From the NCBI RefSeq assembly GCF_044762665.1, contig NZ_JBIWES010000001.1, positions 434,001 through 498,000 of the forward strand: a DNA stretch of 64,000 nt, given 5' to 3'. The notes under the pieces are model-generated. The model saw only the letters and a list, made by a program, of their open reading frames with translations. It ran no database searches and was not told where the DNA came from. Within the stretch, counting starts at the first letter, position 1. Each line of letters starts with the position of its first letter. A program made the translations under genes and the position numbers. Shown in pieces: positions 25,861 through 34,084 of the stretch. The stretch comes from Peribacillus frigoritolerans_B (GTDB taxonomy: Bacteria; Bacillota; Bacilli; Bacillales; DSM-1321).

Positions 25861-26558
25861 ATGGAACCATCCATAATGAAGGGGCATTTTTAAACAATAT
25901 AGCCAAAAACATGGGGCGTGCTCCTATTACGGAGGGCATCTCCGTTCCGGAATGGAAGCACGCCCCCCAAAAAGAAGTTTTGAAACATGCGACACCAAAT
26001 GATCTTGTTGCGGAATTGAAAGAGCAATGTAAACGGGTGCATACTCAATTTCACGTTACCGACTCCAAGCAAGTGATGCATTGTTTAACACAGGTGATCG
26101 AGGAACTTGGAAACGGACCCTTGATCATCCCTAAGGACGATCGATTTTCCGCCTATGGGTTAGAGGGTATCTTAAAGGAAAAAGATGTCCATATATGGGA
26201 TCACCAAGCCGGGAATGAAAATATCGAAAAAGCAGAAAGTGCTAACATCGGAATCACATTCAGTGAGATGACACTAGCAGAATCAGCGACCGTCGTCTTG
26301 TTCAGCGACAAGGACCATGGCCGTTCCATCAGCTTCCTTCCTGCCTGCCATGTTTCCATCATTCCAAAAAGCACCATCGTTCCGCGAATGACGCAGGCTG
26401 CTGCGGCCATCCGTTCAAAAGTTACCCGGGGCGAAGTCGTTCCTTCCTGCATCAATTTCATAACAGGGCCGAGCAATTCGGCTGATATCGAAATGGACCT
26501 TGTCGTCGGCGTCCATGGACCCATCAAAGCGGTCTATATAATCGTCGAAGACAAGTAG
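25857..26558 (+). CDS. lutC: L-lactate oxidation protein LutC
   Basis: 233 residues forming a single LUD (YkgG/DUF162) domain, with GITFSEMTLAESATVVLFSD and ITGPSNSADIEMDLVVGVHG as recognisable segments; the latter is the conserved C-terminal motif. It completes the lutABC operon. ATGA overlap with lutB indicates translational coupling, with AGGAGGG inside the lutB end. A bidirectional terminator follows. Confidence 0.95.
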   Translation: MNGTIHNEGAFLNNIAKNMGRAPITEGISVPEWKHAPQKEVLKHATPNDLVAELKEQCKRVHTQFHVTDSKQVMHCLTQVIEELGNGPLIIPKDDRFSAYGLEGILKEKDVHIWDHQAGNENIEKAESANIGITFSEMTLAESATVVLFSDKDHGRSISFLPACHVSIIPKSTIVPRMTQAAAAIRSKVTRGEVVPSCINFITGPSNSADIEMDLVVGVHGPIKAVYIIVEDK

Positions 26559-26572
26559 AAATAGGAAAAAGA

Positions 26573-26607
26573 AAATGGAGAGGACCTAAATTAGGCCTCT
26601 CCATTTT
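26573..26607. terminator. Bidirectional terminator between lutC and the M42 peptidase gene
   Basis: AAAATGGAGAGG and CCTCTCCATTTT pair around a short loop; T runs are present on both strands. Confidence 0.88.
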
Positions 26608-26621
26608 TAACTTTCACTATA

Positions 26622-27707
26622 TTATTCGTAAATGATCCGATCAACCGCTTCGCGATCGAGGCGTTTAATCACTTCGACAATGAGCTTAACTGCATTCTCA
26701 TAATCATCCCTGTGAAGCATTGCTGCGTGTGAATGAATGTAGCGTGTGGCAATCGTGATCGCCAGAGCGGGAACACCATTTGCCGTTAAATGGATGGAGC
26801 CGGCATCCGTCCCGCCGCCTGGGATCGATTCATATTGATAAGGAATATTCATTTCATCAGCCGTATCGGTGACGAAATCGCGTAATCCCTTATGTGCCAC
26901 CATCGATGAATCATAGATGACGATTTGCGGGCCTTCCCCCATCTTACTCATCGCTTCTTTATCGGTAACCCCCGGTGTATCACCAGCAATGCCTACATCG
27001 ACGGCAAAACCGATATCCGGCTGAATTTTGAATGTGGATGTTTTGGAGCCACGCAGGCCGACCTCTTCTTGCACTGCGCCAATTCCATAAACGACATTAG
27101 GATGGTCGCCGTCTTTCAGCTGTTTAAGCACATCAATGGCGATTGCACAGCCAATTCGATTGTCCCAAGCTTTGGCGAGCAGCATCTTTTCATTATTCAT
27201 GACCGTGAATTCAAAATATGGCACAACCATATCCCCTGGCTTTACGCCCCATTCCTTAACCTCTTCTTTGCTGGATGCACCAATATCAATAAACATATCC
27301 TTAATATCAATCGGCTTCTTCCGCGCCTCCGCTGACAGGATATGTGGCGGCTTGGAACCAATAACGCCAGTTATATCACCTTTACCTGTAACGATTGTCA
27401 CGCGTTGGGCCAGCATTACCTGTGACCACCAGCCCCCAACCGGCTGAAAACGCAAAAATCCTTTATCATCAATTTGGGTGATCATGAAACCGACTTCGTC
27501 CATATGCCCGGTAACGACGATTTTCGGTCCGTTTTCATCTCCCGTTTTCTTTGCAATCAAACTGCCCAGGCCATCTGTCGATATTTCATCAGCAAATGGT
27601 GTTATGTATTCGGTCATCACTTTTCTTACTTCACTTTCATTTCCTGCAATGCCTTTAGCATCAGTTAAGTCCCGAAGCATCCTTAACGTTTCATCCAATT
27701 GAGCCAT
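26622..27707 (-). CDS. ysdC: M42 family metallo-aminopeptidase (YsdC-like)
   Basis: 361 residues, with the two-zinc peptidase site of the M42 family: VVTGHMDEVGFM (first His/Asp), AKAWDNRIGCAI (bridging Asp), VYGIGAVQEEVGLRG (Glu pair), AVDVGIAGDTPGV and IHSHAAMLHRDDY (last His). A PDZ-like insertion occupies about 70-165. Enzymes of this family cut N-terminal residues from short peptides as large tetrahedral oligomers in the cytosol. GGGAGG lies before the ATG. It corresponds to B. subtilis ysdC, which also neighbours ysdB. Confidence 0.92.
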   Translation of the reverse strand: MAQLDETLRMLRDLTDAKGIAGNESEVRKVMTEYITPFADEISTDGLGSLIAKKTGDENGPKIVVTGHMDEVGFMITQIDDKGFLRFQPVGGWWSQVMLAQRVTIVTGKGDITGVIGSKPPHILSAEARKKPIDIKDMFIDIGASSKEEVKEWGVKPGDMVVPYFEFTVMNNEKMLLAKAWDNRIGCAIAIDVLKQLKDGDHPNVVYGIGAVQEEVGLRGSKTSTFKIQPDIGFAVDVGIAGDTPGVTDKEAMSKMGEGPQIVIYDSSMVAHKGLRDFVTDTADEMNIPYQYESIPGGGTDAGSIHLTANGVPALAITIATRYIHSHAAMLHRDDYENAVKLIVEVIKRLDREAVDRIIYE

Positions 27708-27771
27708 TCCCTTACCTCCCTATAACTTACATTACAAGAATAATTATACAGACAATCGATTACATAAACAA

Positions 27772-28266
27772 TCAGTAGCCTTGCTTTTGCCTTTCGTAAT
27801 TCACTTCATTTTTGCTTACATATGCTTTTTCCACATCCACTGCCGAAAATCCAAGCGACTCCCCTAAATGTAAATACGCAGTAAAAACCTTTTGGAAAGA
27901 TGACTCTGTCAACTGTGTGCGAAATTCACTGATGTAGCCGTAAATAGCAGTAAATTGAACCGTCAAATCCTCCCGATGCATCTTGAGGGCAGATGGAACT
28001 TCCGGCACAAATCCCCGTTCGATCCCGAGTGACAAAATGAAATGAATGCCATCCACGTATTCTGCCAAAATCGTTTCTTTATCAGAGGGTCCTTTAAGAC
28101 TCCAGAATTTAAAACATCTTGTTTCATTGGCAAGCTCTCCAAGCTCCACTAAAAGAGCAAGTATCTTCCGTTCCACCAAGTCTTCAGCACCCAAATCATG
28201 CTTTGATTGTATATGCTCGTCCAAAGCTGCCTGCATTTCCATTAATTTACCTATGTTCATTTTCAT
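27772..28266 (-). CDS. dut: Dimeric all-alpha dUTP diphosphatase
   Basis: 164 residues of the dUTPase_2 family. The metal-binding helices show LLVELGELANETRCFKFW (ExxE pattern) and ILAEYVDGIHFILSLGIERG (ExxxD pattern). It hydrolyses dUTP to dUMP, keeping uracil out of DNA and feeding thymidylate synthesis. Three candidate starts lie together (GTG-ATG-AAA-ATG); GGAAAG spacing favours the ATG at 28264-28266, but the next ATG is possible. This all-alpha type differs from the trimeric dUTPases of B. subtilis, and the gene is not in this position there. Confidence 0.87.
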   Translation of the reverse strand: MKMNIGKLMEMQAALDEHIQSKHDLGAEDLVERKILALLVELGELANETRCFKFWSLKGPSDKETILAEYVDGIHFILSLGIERGFVPEVPSALKMHREDLTVQFTAIYGYISEFRTQLTESSFQKVFTAYLHLGESLGFSAVDVEKAYVSKNEVNYERQKQGY

Positions 28267-28307
28267 CACTTCTTTCCATCGTCTTCCCCTAAATTATATC
28301 AAATAAA

Positions 28308-28333
28308 TGAAACTTATTAAAAACCCATACGTA
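28308..28333 (+). promoter_or_regulatory. Sigma-W promoter of ysdB
   Basis: TGAAAC (28308-28313), 16 bp, CGTA (28330-28333): exact match to the sigma-W consensus, 36 bp ahead of the ysdB start. B. subtilis ysdB is a known sigma-W regulon member. Confidence 0.88.
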
Positions 28334-28369
28334 AATTAAGGGAATCACTCTGTTTAAGGAGGTAGCTCC

Positions 28370-28750
28370 ATGGTATTGATCATGCGGTCCATTCTTTTGG
28401 CTCTCATCATTTTCTTAATATATTCAGTCATCAAATACCTATTTAATCCGAAAAGAAAATTAGAGCTGGCACATGAACAGAAAAAATTCTTTCTGCTCGA
28501 CGATACAGCCAATATACGAAAGAATTTTTTATTGACGTACAACGGGGTGATGTTTGAAGGGGAAAAGTATTTAGGGACGACGGAACGCTCCTTCGAGGTC
28601 ATCTCCATCTTCATATGGCCTAAAAAAGTGGCCGGCCTGAAAGGCTTGAAGCGAAATGACTTCTTAAAAATCGAGGCAGCCATAAAAAAACAATATCCGG
28701 ATGCCGTTATTGATTGGAAGAGCCCGGTTAAGGAGTTTTTACAAAAATGA
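28370..28750 (+). CDS. ysdB: Sigma-W regulon protein YsdB
   Basis: 126 residues: one N-terminal membrane helix (about 5-24, RSILLALIIFLIYSVIKYLF) followed by a basic cytosolic domain with FLLDDTANIRKNFLLTYNGV and ISIFIWPKKVAGLKGLKRND. Function is unknown; it belongs to the cell-envelope stress response in B. subtilis. AAGGAGG stands 7 bases before the ATG. The exact sigma-W promoter upstream supports both identity and regulation. It is followed by a hairpin terminator. Confidence 0.9.
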   Translation: MVLIMRSILLALIIFLIYSVIKYLFNPKRKLELAHEQKKFFLLDDTANIRKNFLLTYNGVMFEGEKYLGTTERSFEVISIFIWPKKVAGLKGLKRNDFLKIEAAIKKQYPDAVIDWKSPVKEFLQK

Positions 28751-28770
28751 AAAAAATCATGCGTAATGAA

Positions 28771-28802
28771 GAGCCTTGAGAAAAATGGACTCAAGGCTCT
28801 AT
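28771..28802. terminator. Terminator between ysdB and the TVP38 gene
   Basis: GAGCCTTGAG and CTCAAGGCTC pair around a 9-base loop between two convergent genes. Confidence 0.7.
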
Positions 28803-28803
28803 A

Positions 28804-29373
28804 TTAATCATCTGAACGAAAAAATTCCTTCCAGGGGACGACCGTCTGCTTCTCTCTCAATAAATAGATCAATAAGGTTAAGGATAATAAAATGATGACG
28901 ATAAGCGTTGGACTGAAATCTGCAATATAGTGGCCAAAAACCGTGTATACGAATGCTACAGGGAGATTGGTCATGAAGGATAGGTAAAAATAATTTTTCA
29001 GCCCTTTATTGGATTCCAATAAGCAAAGCGACAGTAAGTAAAAGTGTATGAATGGTATTAGCCTCAGTACTGCAATTTGCCGGCTGTTTAGCTTTCGGTT
29101 TCCAAACAGCTTATTCTTAAGACGCAGCAGCCTATCCTTTGTTTTCGGAAATTTGCCTATCACGAAATAAAAGGCCATACTGGACAGCGTCAAACCGATT
29201 ACCGAATAGATGGTTCCAAAAGCTGCCCCGAATAATACTCCGCCGGACATGCAAACCACAATGACAGGAATGAATAAAAATTGCCTTAATAAATGAAAAG
29301 TGATAAAAATCAACGGTGCAAACACGCTTCCAGATTGAACGTAGCTCATCACAAGTGTCAGTTTATCATTCAT
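28804..29373 (-). CDS. TVP38/TMEM64 family (DedA-like) membrane protein
   Basis: 189 residues from the ATG at 29371-29373, which has GGAGGG at the right distance; the frame open to 29418 lacks one. Five or so membrane helices are seen, and the core SNARE-associated/VTT signature FIPVIVVCMSGGVLFGAAFG, then RLIPFIHFYLLSLCLLES. VTT-domain proteins are lipid scramblases or transporters in characterised cases; the substrate here is unknown. It lies between ysdB and ysdA, a position it does not have in B. subtilis. Confidence 0.82.
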   Translation of the reverse strand: MNDKLTLVMSYVQSGSVFAPLIFITFHLLRQFLFIPVIVVCMSGGVLFGAAFGTIYSVIGLTLSSMAFYFVIGKFPKTKDRLLRLKNKLFGNRKLNSRQIAVLRLIPFIHFYLLSLCLLESNKGLKNYFYLSFMTNLPVAFVYTVFGHYIADFSPTLIVIILLSLTLLIYLLREKQTVVPWKEFFRSDD

Positions 29374-29433
29374 GCTCTCCCTCCAGCTACTCTTTGCTGC
29401 TTCTACAAGCATATACATTATACGGGCTACATA

Positions 29434-29709
29434 TTACAATTGAATGAATAACTTAATCAATAAGCCTATCTGAAGAATCATCAATATAGGCAGGCCCCAC
29501 TTAAAAGCGGCATGCTTCGTCTTATGGCGGAATTGCTTCATCCCCAAAAAGGACCCGGTCCCCCCGCCTATGACTGCCCAAAACCAAAGTGTCTTTTCGC
29601 TGATCCGGTACTCCCCATTACGCGCTTTCCTTTTGTCGATTCCCATCAAGGCAAACCCGATGATGTTTGTGATGATCACATAAGCAGCTATGAACCATAC
29701 TCCTTGCAT
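29434..29709 (-). CDS. ysdA: DUF1294 membrane protein YsdA
   Basis: 91 residues with three membrane helices and the DUF1294 hallmark GIDKRKARNGEYRISEKTLW followed by GGGTGSFLGMKQFRHKTKH. Function is unknown. AAGGAGGG is 8 bases before the ATG at 29707-29709; an ATG two codons upstream sits too close. It directly follows the rplT terminator, as in B. subtilis. Confidence 0.88.
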   Translation of the reverse strand: MQGVWFIAAYVIITNIIGFALMGIDKRKARNGEYRISEKTLWFWAVIGGGTGSFLGMKQFRHKTKHAAFKWGLPILMILQIGLLIKLFIQL

Positions 29710-29728
29710 TCTCATTCCCTCCTTAAAA

Positions 29729-29766
29729 TATGTAAAAAGCCACCCTCTTGAAAAGAGAGTGGCTGT
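29729..29766 (-). terminator. Terminator of infC-rpmI-rplT
   Basis: Minus strand CAGCCACTCTCTT-ttca-AAGAGGGTGGCT followed by TTTTA; located 12 bp after the rplT stop. Confidence 0.85.
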
Positions 29767-29777
29767 ATCAGTAAGAC

Positions 29778-30137
29778 TTATTTGTCTAATTGTTGTTTAG
29801 CAGCAGTTGCTAATTGAGCAAAAGCTTGTTCGTCAGCAACAGCAAGATCAGCAAGCATTTTGCGGTTCACTTCGATACCAGCAAGCTTTAGACCATGCAT
29901 TAAACGGCTGTATGAAAGACCGTTGATGCGTGCTGCAGCGTTGATACGAGTGATCCAAAGTTTGCGGAAATCACGTTTCTTTTGACGACGGTCACGGAAA
30001 GCATAGTTTCCTGACTTCATTACTTGTTGGTTAGCTACTTTGAAAAGAATATGTTTCGCGCCATAGTAACCTTTAGCTAATTTTATTACCTTTTTACGAC
30101 GTTTGCGAGTAACAGTACCGCCTTTTACACGTGGCAT
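29778..30137 (-). CDS. rplT: Ribosomal protein L20
   Basis: 119 residues, the standard size; begins MPRVKGGTVTRKRRKKVIKL and has the conserved RDRRQKKRDFRKLWITRINA. L20 is an early-assembly protein of the 50S subunit and in Bacilli also binds the infC leader to repress its own operon. Last gene of infC-rpmI-rplT. Confidence 0.98.
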   Translation of the reverse strand: MPRVKGGTVTRKRRKKVIKLAKGYYGAKHILFKVANQQVMKSGNYAFRDRRQKKRDFRKLWITRINAAARINGLSYSRLMHGLKLAGIEVNRKMLADLAVADEQAFAQLATAAKQQLDK

Positions 30138-30172
30138 GTTATTTCCCTCCTATTTAACTCGATAAATCGAAC

Positions 30173-30373
30173 TTATTTAATGTTGTCTAGCATATGACGA
30201 ATACGTTTGAAGTCACCTTTGCTTACAAGGCTAGCTTTGCGAAGCTTACGCTTTTGCTTAGTAGATTTGTTAGCAAATAAATGGCTTGTGTAAGCGTTAG
30301 AACGCTTAAGTTTGCCGGATCCAGTCTTTTTGAAACGTTTAGCAGATCCGCGGTGAGTTTTCATTTTAGGCAT
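30173..30373 (-). CDS. rpmI: Ribosomal protein L35
   Basis: 66 residues beginning MPKMKTHRGSAKRFKKTGSG, the typical L35 sequence. It lies between infC and rplT (35 bp on each side) with a strong GAGGAGG site. Confidence 0.98.
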   Translation of the reverse strand: MPKMKTHRGSAKRFKKTGSGKLKRSNAYTSHLFANKSTKQKRKLRKASLVSKGDFKRIRHMLDNIK

Positions 30374-30407
30374 AAGGTATTCCTCCTCATTACAAATTAC
30401 TTTACAA

Positions 30408-30923
30408 TTACTTTTCGTTTTTCGGTGCTAATATAATGAACATGCTGCGCCCGTCCATTTTTGGGTGTTGCTCGATTGTAGCCACTTCTTTACATGCTTC
30501 AGAAAAACGAACGAGTACACGTTGACCAATTTCCTTATGCGTAATGGCACGTCCTTTGAATCGGATAGAAGCTTTTACTTTATCGCCTTTTTCAAGGAAT
30601 TTAATACCGTTGCGAAGCTTCGTATTGAAATCATGTTCTTCAATCGTCGGGCTCAAACGAACCTCTTTCAGACTGATGACTTTTTGATTTTTACGTGCTT
30701 CCTTGTCTTTCTTTTGCTGCTCGAAGCGGTGTTTTCCGTAGTCCATGATCCGGGCTACCGGAGGCTTTGCATTTGCAGCAACTAAAACTAGATCAAGATT
30801 TACACGAGCGGCAATTTCCAATGCTTCGAATTTCGTTTTAATTCCAAGTTGTTCTCCGTTTTGGTCAATAAGACGAACTTCACGGGCTCGGATGCCCTCG
30901 TTTACCATCGCGTCTTTACTAAT
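30408..30923 (-). CDS. infC: Translation initiation factor IF-3 (ATT start)
   Basis: 171 residues when started at ATT (30921-30923). The minus strand reads GGAGG, 9 bases, ATT AGT AAA GAC GCG ATG GTA, so the peptide is (M)SKDAMVNEGIRAREVRLID. The internal ATG at 30906-30908 has no ribosome site. A rare initiation codon on infC is the known basis of IF-3 autoregulation, since IF-3 discriminates against non-standard start codons. The N-domain (to about 80), linker helix and C-domain (SIRFKGRAITHKEIGQRVL) are complete. It leads the rpmI-rplT operon. Confidence 0.95.
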   Translation of the reverse strand: MSKDAMVNEGIRAREVRLIDQNGEQLGIKTKFEALEIAARVNLDLVLVAANAKPPVARIMDYGKHRFEQQKKDKEARKNQKVISLKEVRLSPTIEEHDFNTKLRNGIKFLEKGDKVKASIRFKGRAITHKEIGQRVLVRFSEACKEVATIEQHPKMDGRSMFIILAPKNEK

Positions 30924-30929
30924 AGTTAG

Positions 30930-31165
30930 CCACCTCCAAAGATATTGGCGAATACGAATATTTGAATAAATTCGGTCACGCTCACAACTCGCTTACAGGA
31001 TATAATCATAATAAAAAAGTGTGGATGCATGTTGCACCCACACTGATAGACTCATTCAGAAAGATCCAAATAATCAAATCATGACCTGTTAACTGCATTG
31101 TTTGCGTCAACCAGGTGAGAAGCGGGTGCTTCTTCTTTTCCTCAAACACGTATTCAATTCACTTT
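30930..31165 (-). promoter_or_regulatory. L20-type leader of infC-rpmI-rplT with attenuator terminator
   Basis: A leader of about 240 bases separates the promoter from infC. It contains the stem AGTGTGGGTGCA-aca-TGCATCCACACT followed by TTTTTTATT (31014-31045), an intrinsic terminator ahead of the first gene. In B. subtilis the equivalent leader binds L20 to favour termination. The L20-binding pseudoknot was not traced in detail. Confidence 0.8.
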
Positions 31166-31168
31166 AGA

Positions 31169-31198
31169 AATATATCATAAACACTGATGACTTGTCAA
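31169..31198 (-). promoter_or_regulatory. Sigma-A promoter of infC-rpmI-rplT
   Basis: Minus strand TTGACA (31193-31198), 18 bp, TATATT (31169-31174). Confidence 0.75.
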
Positions 31199-31268
31199 AT
31201 GCTAATTTATTCGTTTTTCACAACAAAATTAATATTATCAGACATTCAGTTATTTGACAATACGTTTT

Positions 31269-31763
31269 TTAAAGTAATTTGGACAAAAAATATTCATCAT
31301 GATACTTTCCATCAAAAAACAATGATTCCCGCTTTATTCCTTCCTTTTCAAAACCCATCTTTCGATATAAGGAAAGCGCAGGGGCGTTGTTTGCAATCAC
31401 GGACAATTCCAGGCGCCTAATTTCGTTTGTCCGTGCATGCTCCTCCATTTTAAGAAATAACTTCGTACCGATGCCTTGTCCTCTATCCTGTTCATTGATG
31501 CCGATGACGATTTTAGCGGAATGCCTCGTTCGGCCCATTCGATTGCCCAATAAAATTAGGTAACCATTCAACTCATCGCCACTAGCAGCAACAAGGAGAA
31601 TGGAAGGGGGATTTTTTTCGATTTGCTCCAATTGCTTTTCCATTTGTTTCCCCGTAGCTTTTCTTTCCCCAGGGTTAAACAGCATATACCCGGAATCTTC
31701 AACATGATTGAACAGATAAGCCAAGTTACCCGCGTCTTTCCTTGAAGCTTTTCTAATCTCCAT
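31269..31763 (-). CDS. GNAT family N-acetyltransferase
   Basis: 164 residues, a single GNAT domain. The acetyl-CoA loop is DRGQGIGT (RGQGIG at residues 94-99) and the last strand NNAPALSLYRKMGFEKEGIK is typical. It resembles ribosomal-protein or amino-acid acetyltransferases, but the substrate is unknown. It stands alone between the infC promoter and a small membrane protein gene, and is not part of the B. subtilis order. Confidence 0.8.
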   Translation of the reverse strand: MEIRKASRKDAGNLAYLFNHVEDSGYMLFNPGERKATGKQMEKQLEQIEKNPPSILLVAASGDELNGYLILLGNRMGRTRHSAKIVIGINEQDRGQGIGTKLFLKMEEHARTNEIRRLELSVIANNAPALSLYRKMGFEKEGIKRESLFFDGKYHDEYFLSKLL

Positions 31764-31815
31764 TTATCCCACTCCCCCTTTGGTTACAGTCCATACTGAC
31801 AGAAGCGATCAAATT

Positions 31816-31986
31816 TTAAGAGTCTTCTTTCGCCTTTTTCTTTTTCTCAATGGCGTCCCAAGAAAATAGCGCTATCCAAAAAAACAGGACCGGGACGATG
31901 GCATATTGTCGATAACCATCCAATAACAATAAGATGATGATGACAAGGAATGTCGGTCCGAATAGATAAGTAAATTTCTTTTTCAT
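31816..31986 (-). CDS. Small membrane protein, two helices
   Basis: 56 residues from the ATG at 31984-31986 (MKKKFTYLFGPTFLVIIILL), which has GGGAGGGG 4-5 bases before it; the frame extends to 32022 without one. Two membrane segments (about 7-22 and 27-43) are followed by a basic tail KKKKAKEDS. No family was recognised with confidence. Confidence 0.6.
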   Translation of the reverse strand: MKKKFTYLFGPTFLVIIILLLLDGYRQYAIVPVLFFWIALFSWDAIEKKKKAKEDS

Positions 31987-32050
31987 GCTGCCCCTCCCTT
32001 TCATCGCTGTACATATTTTCACATGATGGTTTCATTTTATCATGCCATAA

Positions 32051-32087
32051 TTAAAAAGAGGGACACAACTATATGTGCCCCTCTTTT
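32051..32087. terminator. Terminator of thrS, bidirectional
   Basis: AAAAAGAGGG and CCCCTCTTTTT pair around the loop, giving T runs on both strands; 6 bp after the thrS stop. Confidence 0.85.
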
Positions 32088-32092
32088 TGCTG

Positions 32093-34024
32093 TTAACGGC
32101 TCACTTCCGCCTTAATCGCTGAAACGAAATCTTCAAAAGCGATCGTTTCGGATTTTTGTTCACCGTATTTACGTACATTCACGCTGCCTTCTTTGGCTTC
32201 ATTATCTCCAACGACCAGCATGTACGGGATTTTTTGCATTTGTGCTTCACGGATTTTGTAACCGATTTTCTCGTCACGTGTATCCAGGTCGACACGAATG
32301 CCTTGCGCTTTAAGTTTTTCCTGTACTTCTTTCGCATAATCCAAGTGCACTTCAGGTGAGACCGGGATCACTTGTGCTTGAATAGGTGCAAGCCAAGTCG
32401 GGAATGCCCCCTTGTATTCTTCTATCAAGTAAGCGACAAAACGTTCCATTGTGGAAACGACGCCGCGGTGGATAACAACCGGACGGTGCTGCTTGCCGTC
32501 CTCACCTACGTAATTAAGATCGAAACGTTCAGGAAGCAAGAAATCAAGCTGAACAGTGGAAAGCGTTTCATCTTTCCCTAAGGCAGTACGCACCTGAACA
32601 TCAAGCTTAGGACCGTAGAATGCCGCTTCACCTTCCGCTTCAAAGTAATCCAGACCAAGTTCATCCATGGCGCCTTTTAACATGCTTTGCGCTTTTTCCC
32701 ACATGTCATCATCATCGAAGTATTTTTCTGTATCCTGAGGATCGCGATAAGACAGACGGAATGAATAATCCTTGATATCGAAATCTTTATATACTTCCAG
32801 AACAAGGTTCACAACACGCTTGAACTCTTCTTTGATTTGGTCGGGACGGACGAAAATATGCGCATCATTCAATGTCATCCCGCGCACACGCTGAAGGCCT
32901 GAAAGGGCACCTGACATTTCATAGCGGTGCATCAAGCCTAGCTCGGCAATCCGGATTGGCAGTTCGCGGTAGCTGTGGATGCTGTTTTTATAGACCATCA
33001 TGTGATGCGGACAGTTCATCGGACGCAGGACAAGCTGTTCGTTTTCCATCTCCATGACCGGGAACATGCCGTCCTGGTAATGATCCCAATGTCCAGATGT
33101 TTTATAAAGGTCCACGCTTCCCATTACAGGTGTGTAGACATGGTCATAACCCAAACGTTCTTCCTTGTCCACAATGTATCTTTCGATTGTACGGCGAATT
33201 GTCGCGCCTTTTGGCAACCACATCGGCAGCCCTTGCCCTACTTTCTGTGAGCTCATGAACAAGTCCAATTCTTTGCCGATTTTACGATGGTCACGTTCCT
33301 TGGCTTCTTCAAGGAGACGCAGGTGTTCGGCTAAATCTTCTTTTTTATAGAAAGCCGTACCGTAAATGCGTTGAAGCATTTTATTTTTGCTATCGCCTCT
33401 CCAGTATGCTCCAGCGATGCTCAATAGCTTGAATTCTTTGATTTTCCCCGTTGATGGAACATGAATTCCGCGACAAAGGTCAAAGAATTCCCCTTGCTCA
33501 TAAAGCGTTACCTGCTGATCGGCAGGAATCGCATCGATCAACTCCAATTTATACTCGTCGCCGATTTCTTTAAAACGGGAAATCGCTTCATCACGACTCA
33601 CTTCGATGCGGGAAATTTCCAGGTTTTCGTTGACAATTTTCTTCATTTCTTTTTCAATCAATGGAAGGTCTTCGGGAGTCAATGATTCCTCCAGATCCAT
33701 ATCATAGTAAAAGCCGCCCTCGATGACTGGCCCTACGCCGAATTTAGCGTTTTTGTACAAACGTTTGATCGCTTGTGCCATCAAGTGCGCTGTACTGTGA
33801 CGCAATACTTCAAGAGCATCCGCTGCGTCCTGTGTGACGATTTCGATTGTACCATCCTGTTCAATCGGACGTTTCAAATCATATAATTCACCATTGAATT
33901 TTCCGGCAATGGATTTTTTCCTTAAACCAGGACTGATGGATGCAGCGATGTCTTCAGTTGTTGTGCCTTTAGCAAACTCCTTAACCGCTCCGTCAGGAAA
34001 AGATATTTTCAGTAATTCTGACAT
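32093..34024 (-). CDS. thrS: Threonine-tRNA ligase
   Basis: 643 residues, full length. TGS domain (about 1-62), tRNA-SAD editing domain (about 65-230, RHSTAHLMAQAIKRLYKNAK gives the HxxxH motif), class II catalytic core (about 240-535, with the zinc-ligand segment MNCPHHMMVYKNSIHSYREL and motif 2 RYEMSGALSGLQRVRG), and a HGTP anticodon-binding domain (about 540-640). It charges tRNA-Thr. The start follows AAGGAG; the upstream T-box controls expression. Confidence 0.97.
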   Translation of the reverse strand: MSELLKISFPDGAVKEFAKGTTTEDIAASISPGLRKKSIAGKFNGELYDLKRPIEQDGTIEIVTQDAADALEVLRHSTAHLMAQAIKRLYKNAKFGVGPVIEGGFYYDMDLEESLTPEDLPLIEKEMKKIVNENLEISRIEVSRDEAISRFKEIGDEYKLELIDAIPADQQVTLYEQGEFFDLCRGIHVPSTGKIKEFKLLSIAGAYWRGDSKNKMLQRIYGTAFYKKEDLAEHLRLLEEAKERDHRKIGKELDLFMSSQKVGQGLPMWLPKGATIRRTIERYIVDKEERLGYDHVYTPVMGSVDLYKTSGHWDHYQDGMFPVMEMENEQLVLRPMNCPHHMMVYKNSIHSYRELPIRIAELGLMHRYEMSGALSGLQRVRGMTLNDAHIFVRPDQIKEEFKRVVNLVLEVYKDFDIKDYSFRLSYRDPQDTEKYFDDDDMWEKAQSMLKGAMDELGLDYFEAEGEAAFYGPKLDVQVRTALGKDETLSTVQLDFLLPERFDLNYVGEDGKQHRPVVIHRGVVSTMERFVAYLIEEYKGAFPTWLAPIQAQVIPVSPEVHLDYAKEVQEKLKAQGIRVDLDTRDEKIGYKIREAQMQKIPYMLVVGDNEAKEGSVNVRKYGEQKSETIAFEDFVSAIKAEVSR

Positions 34025-34084
34025 TCAGTTTCACTCCTTCTTATTTGTTCGAACAAATTACAGGTTTTTGATTCCATTACAACA

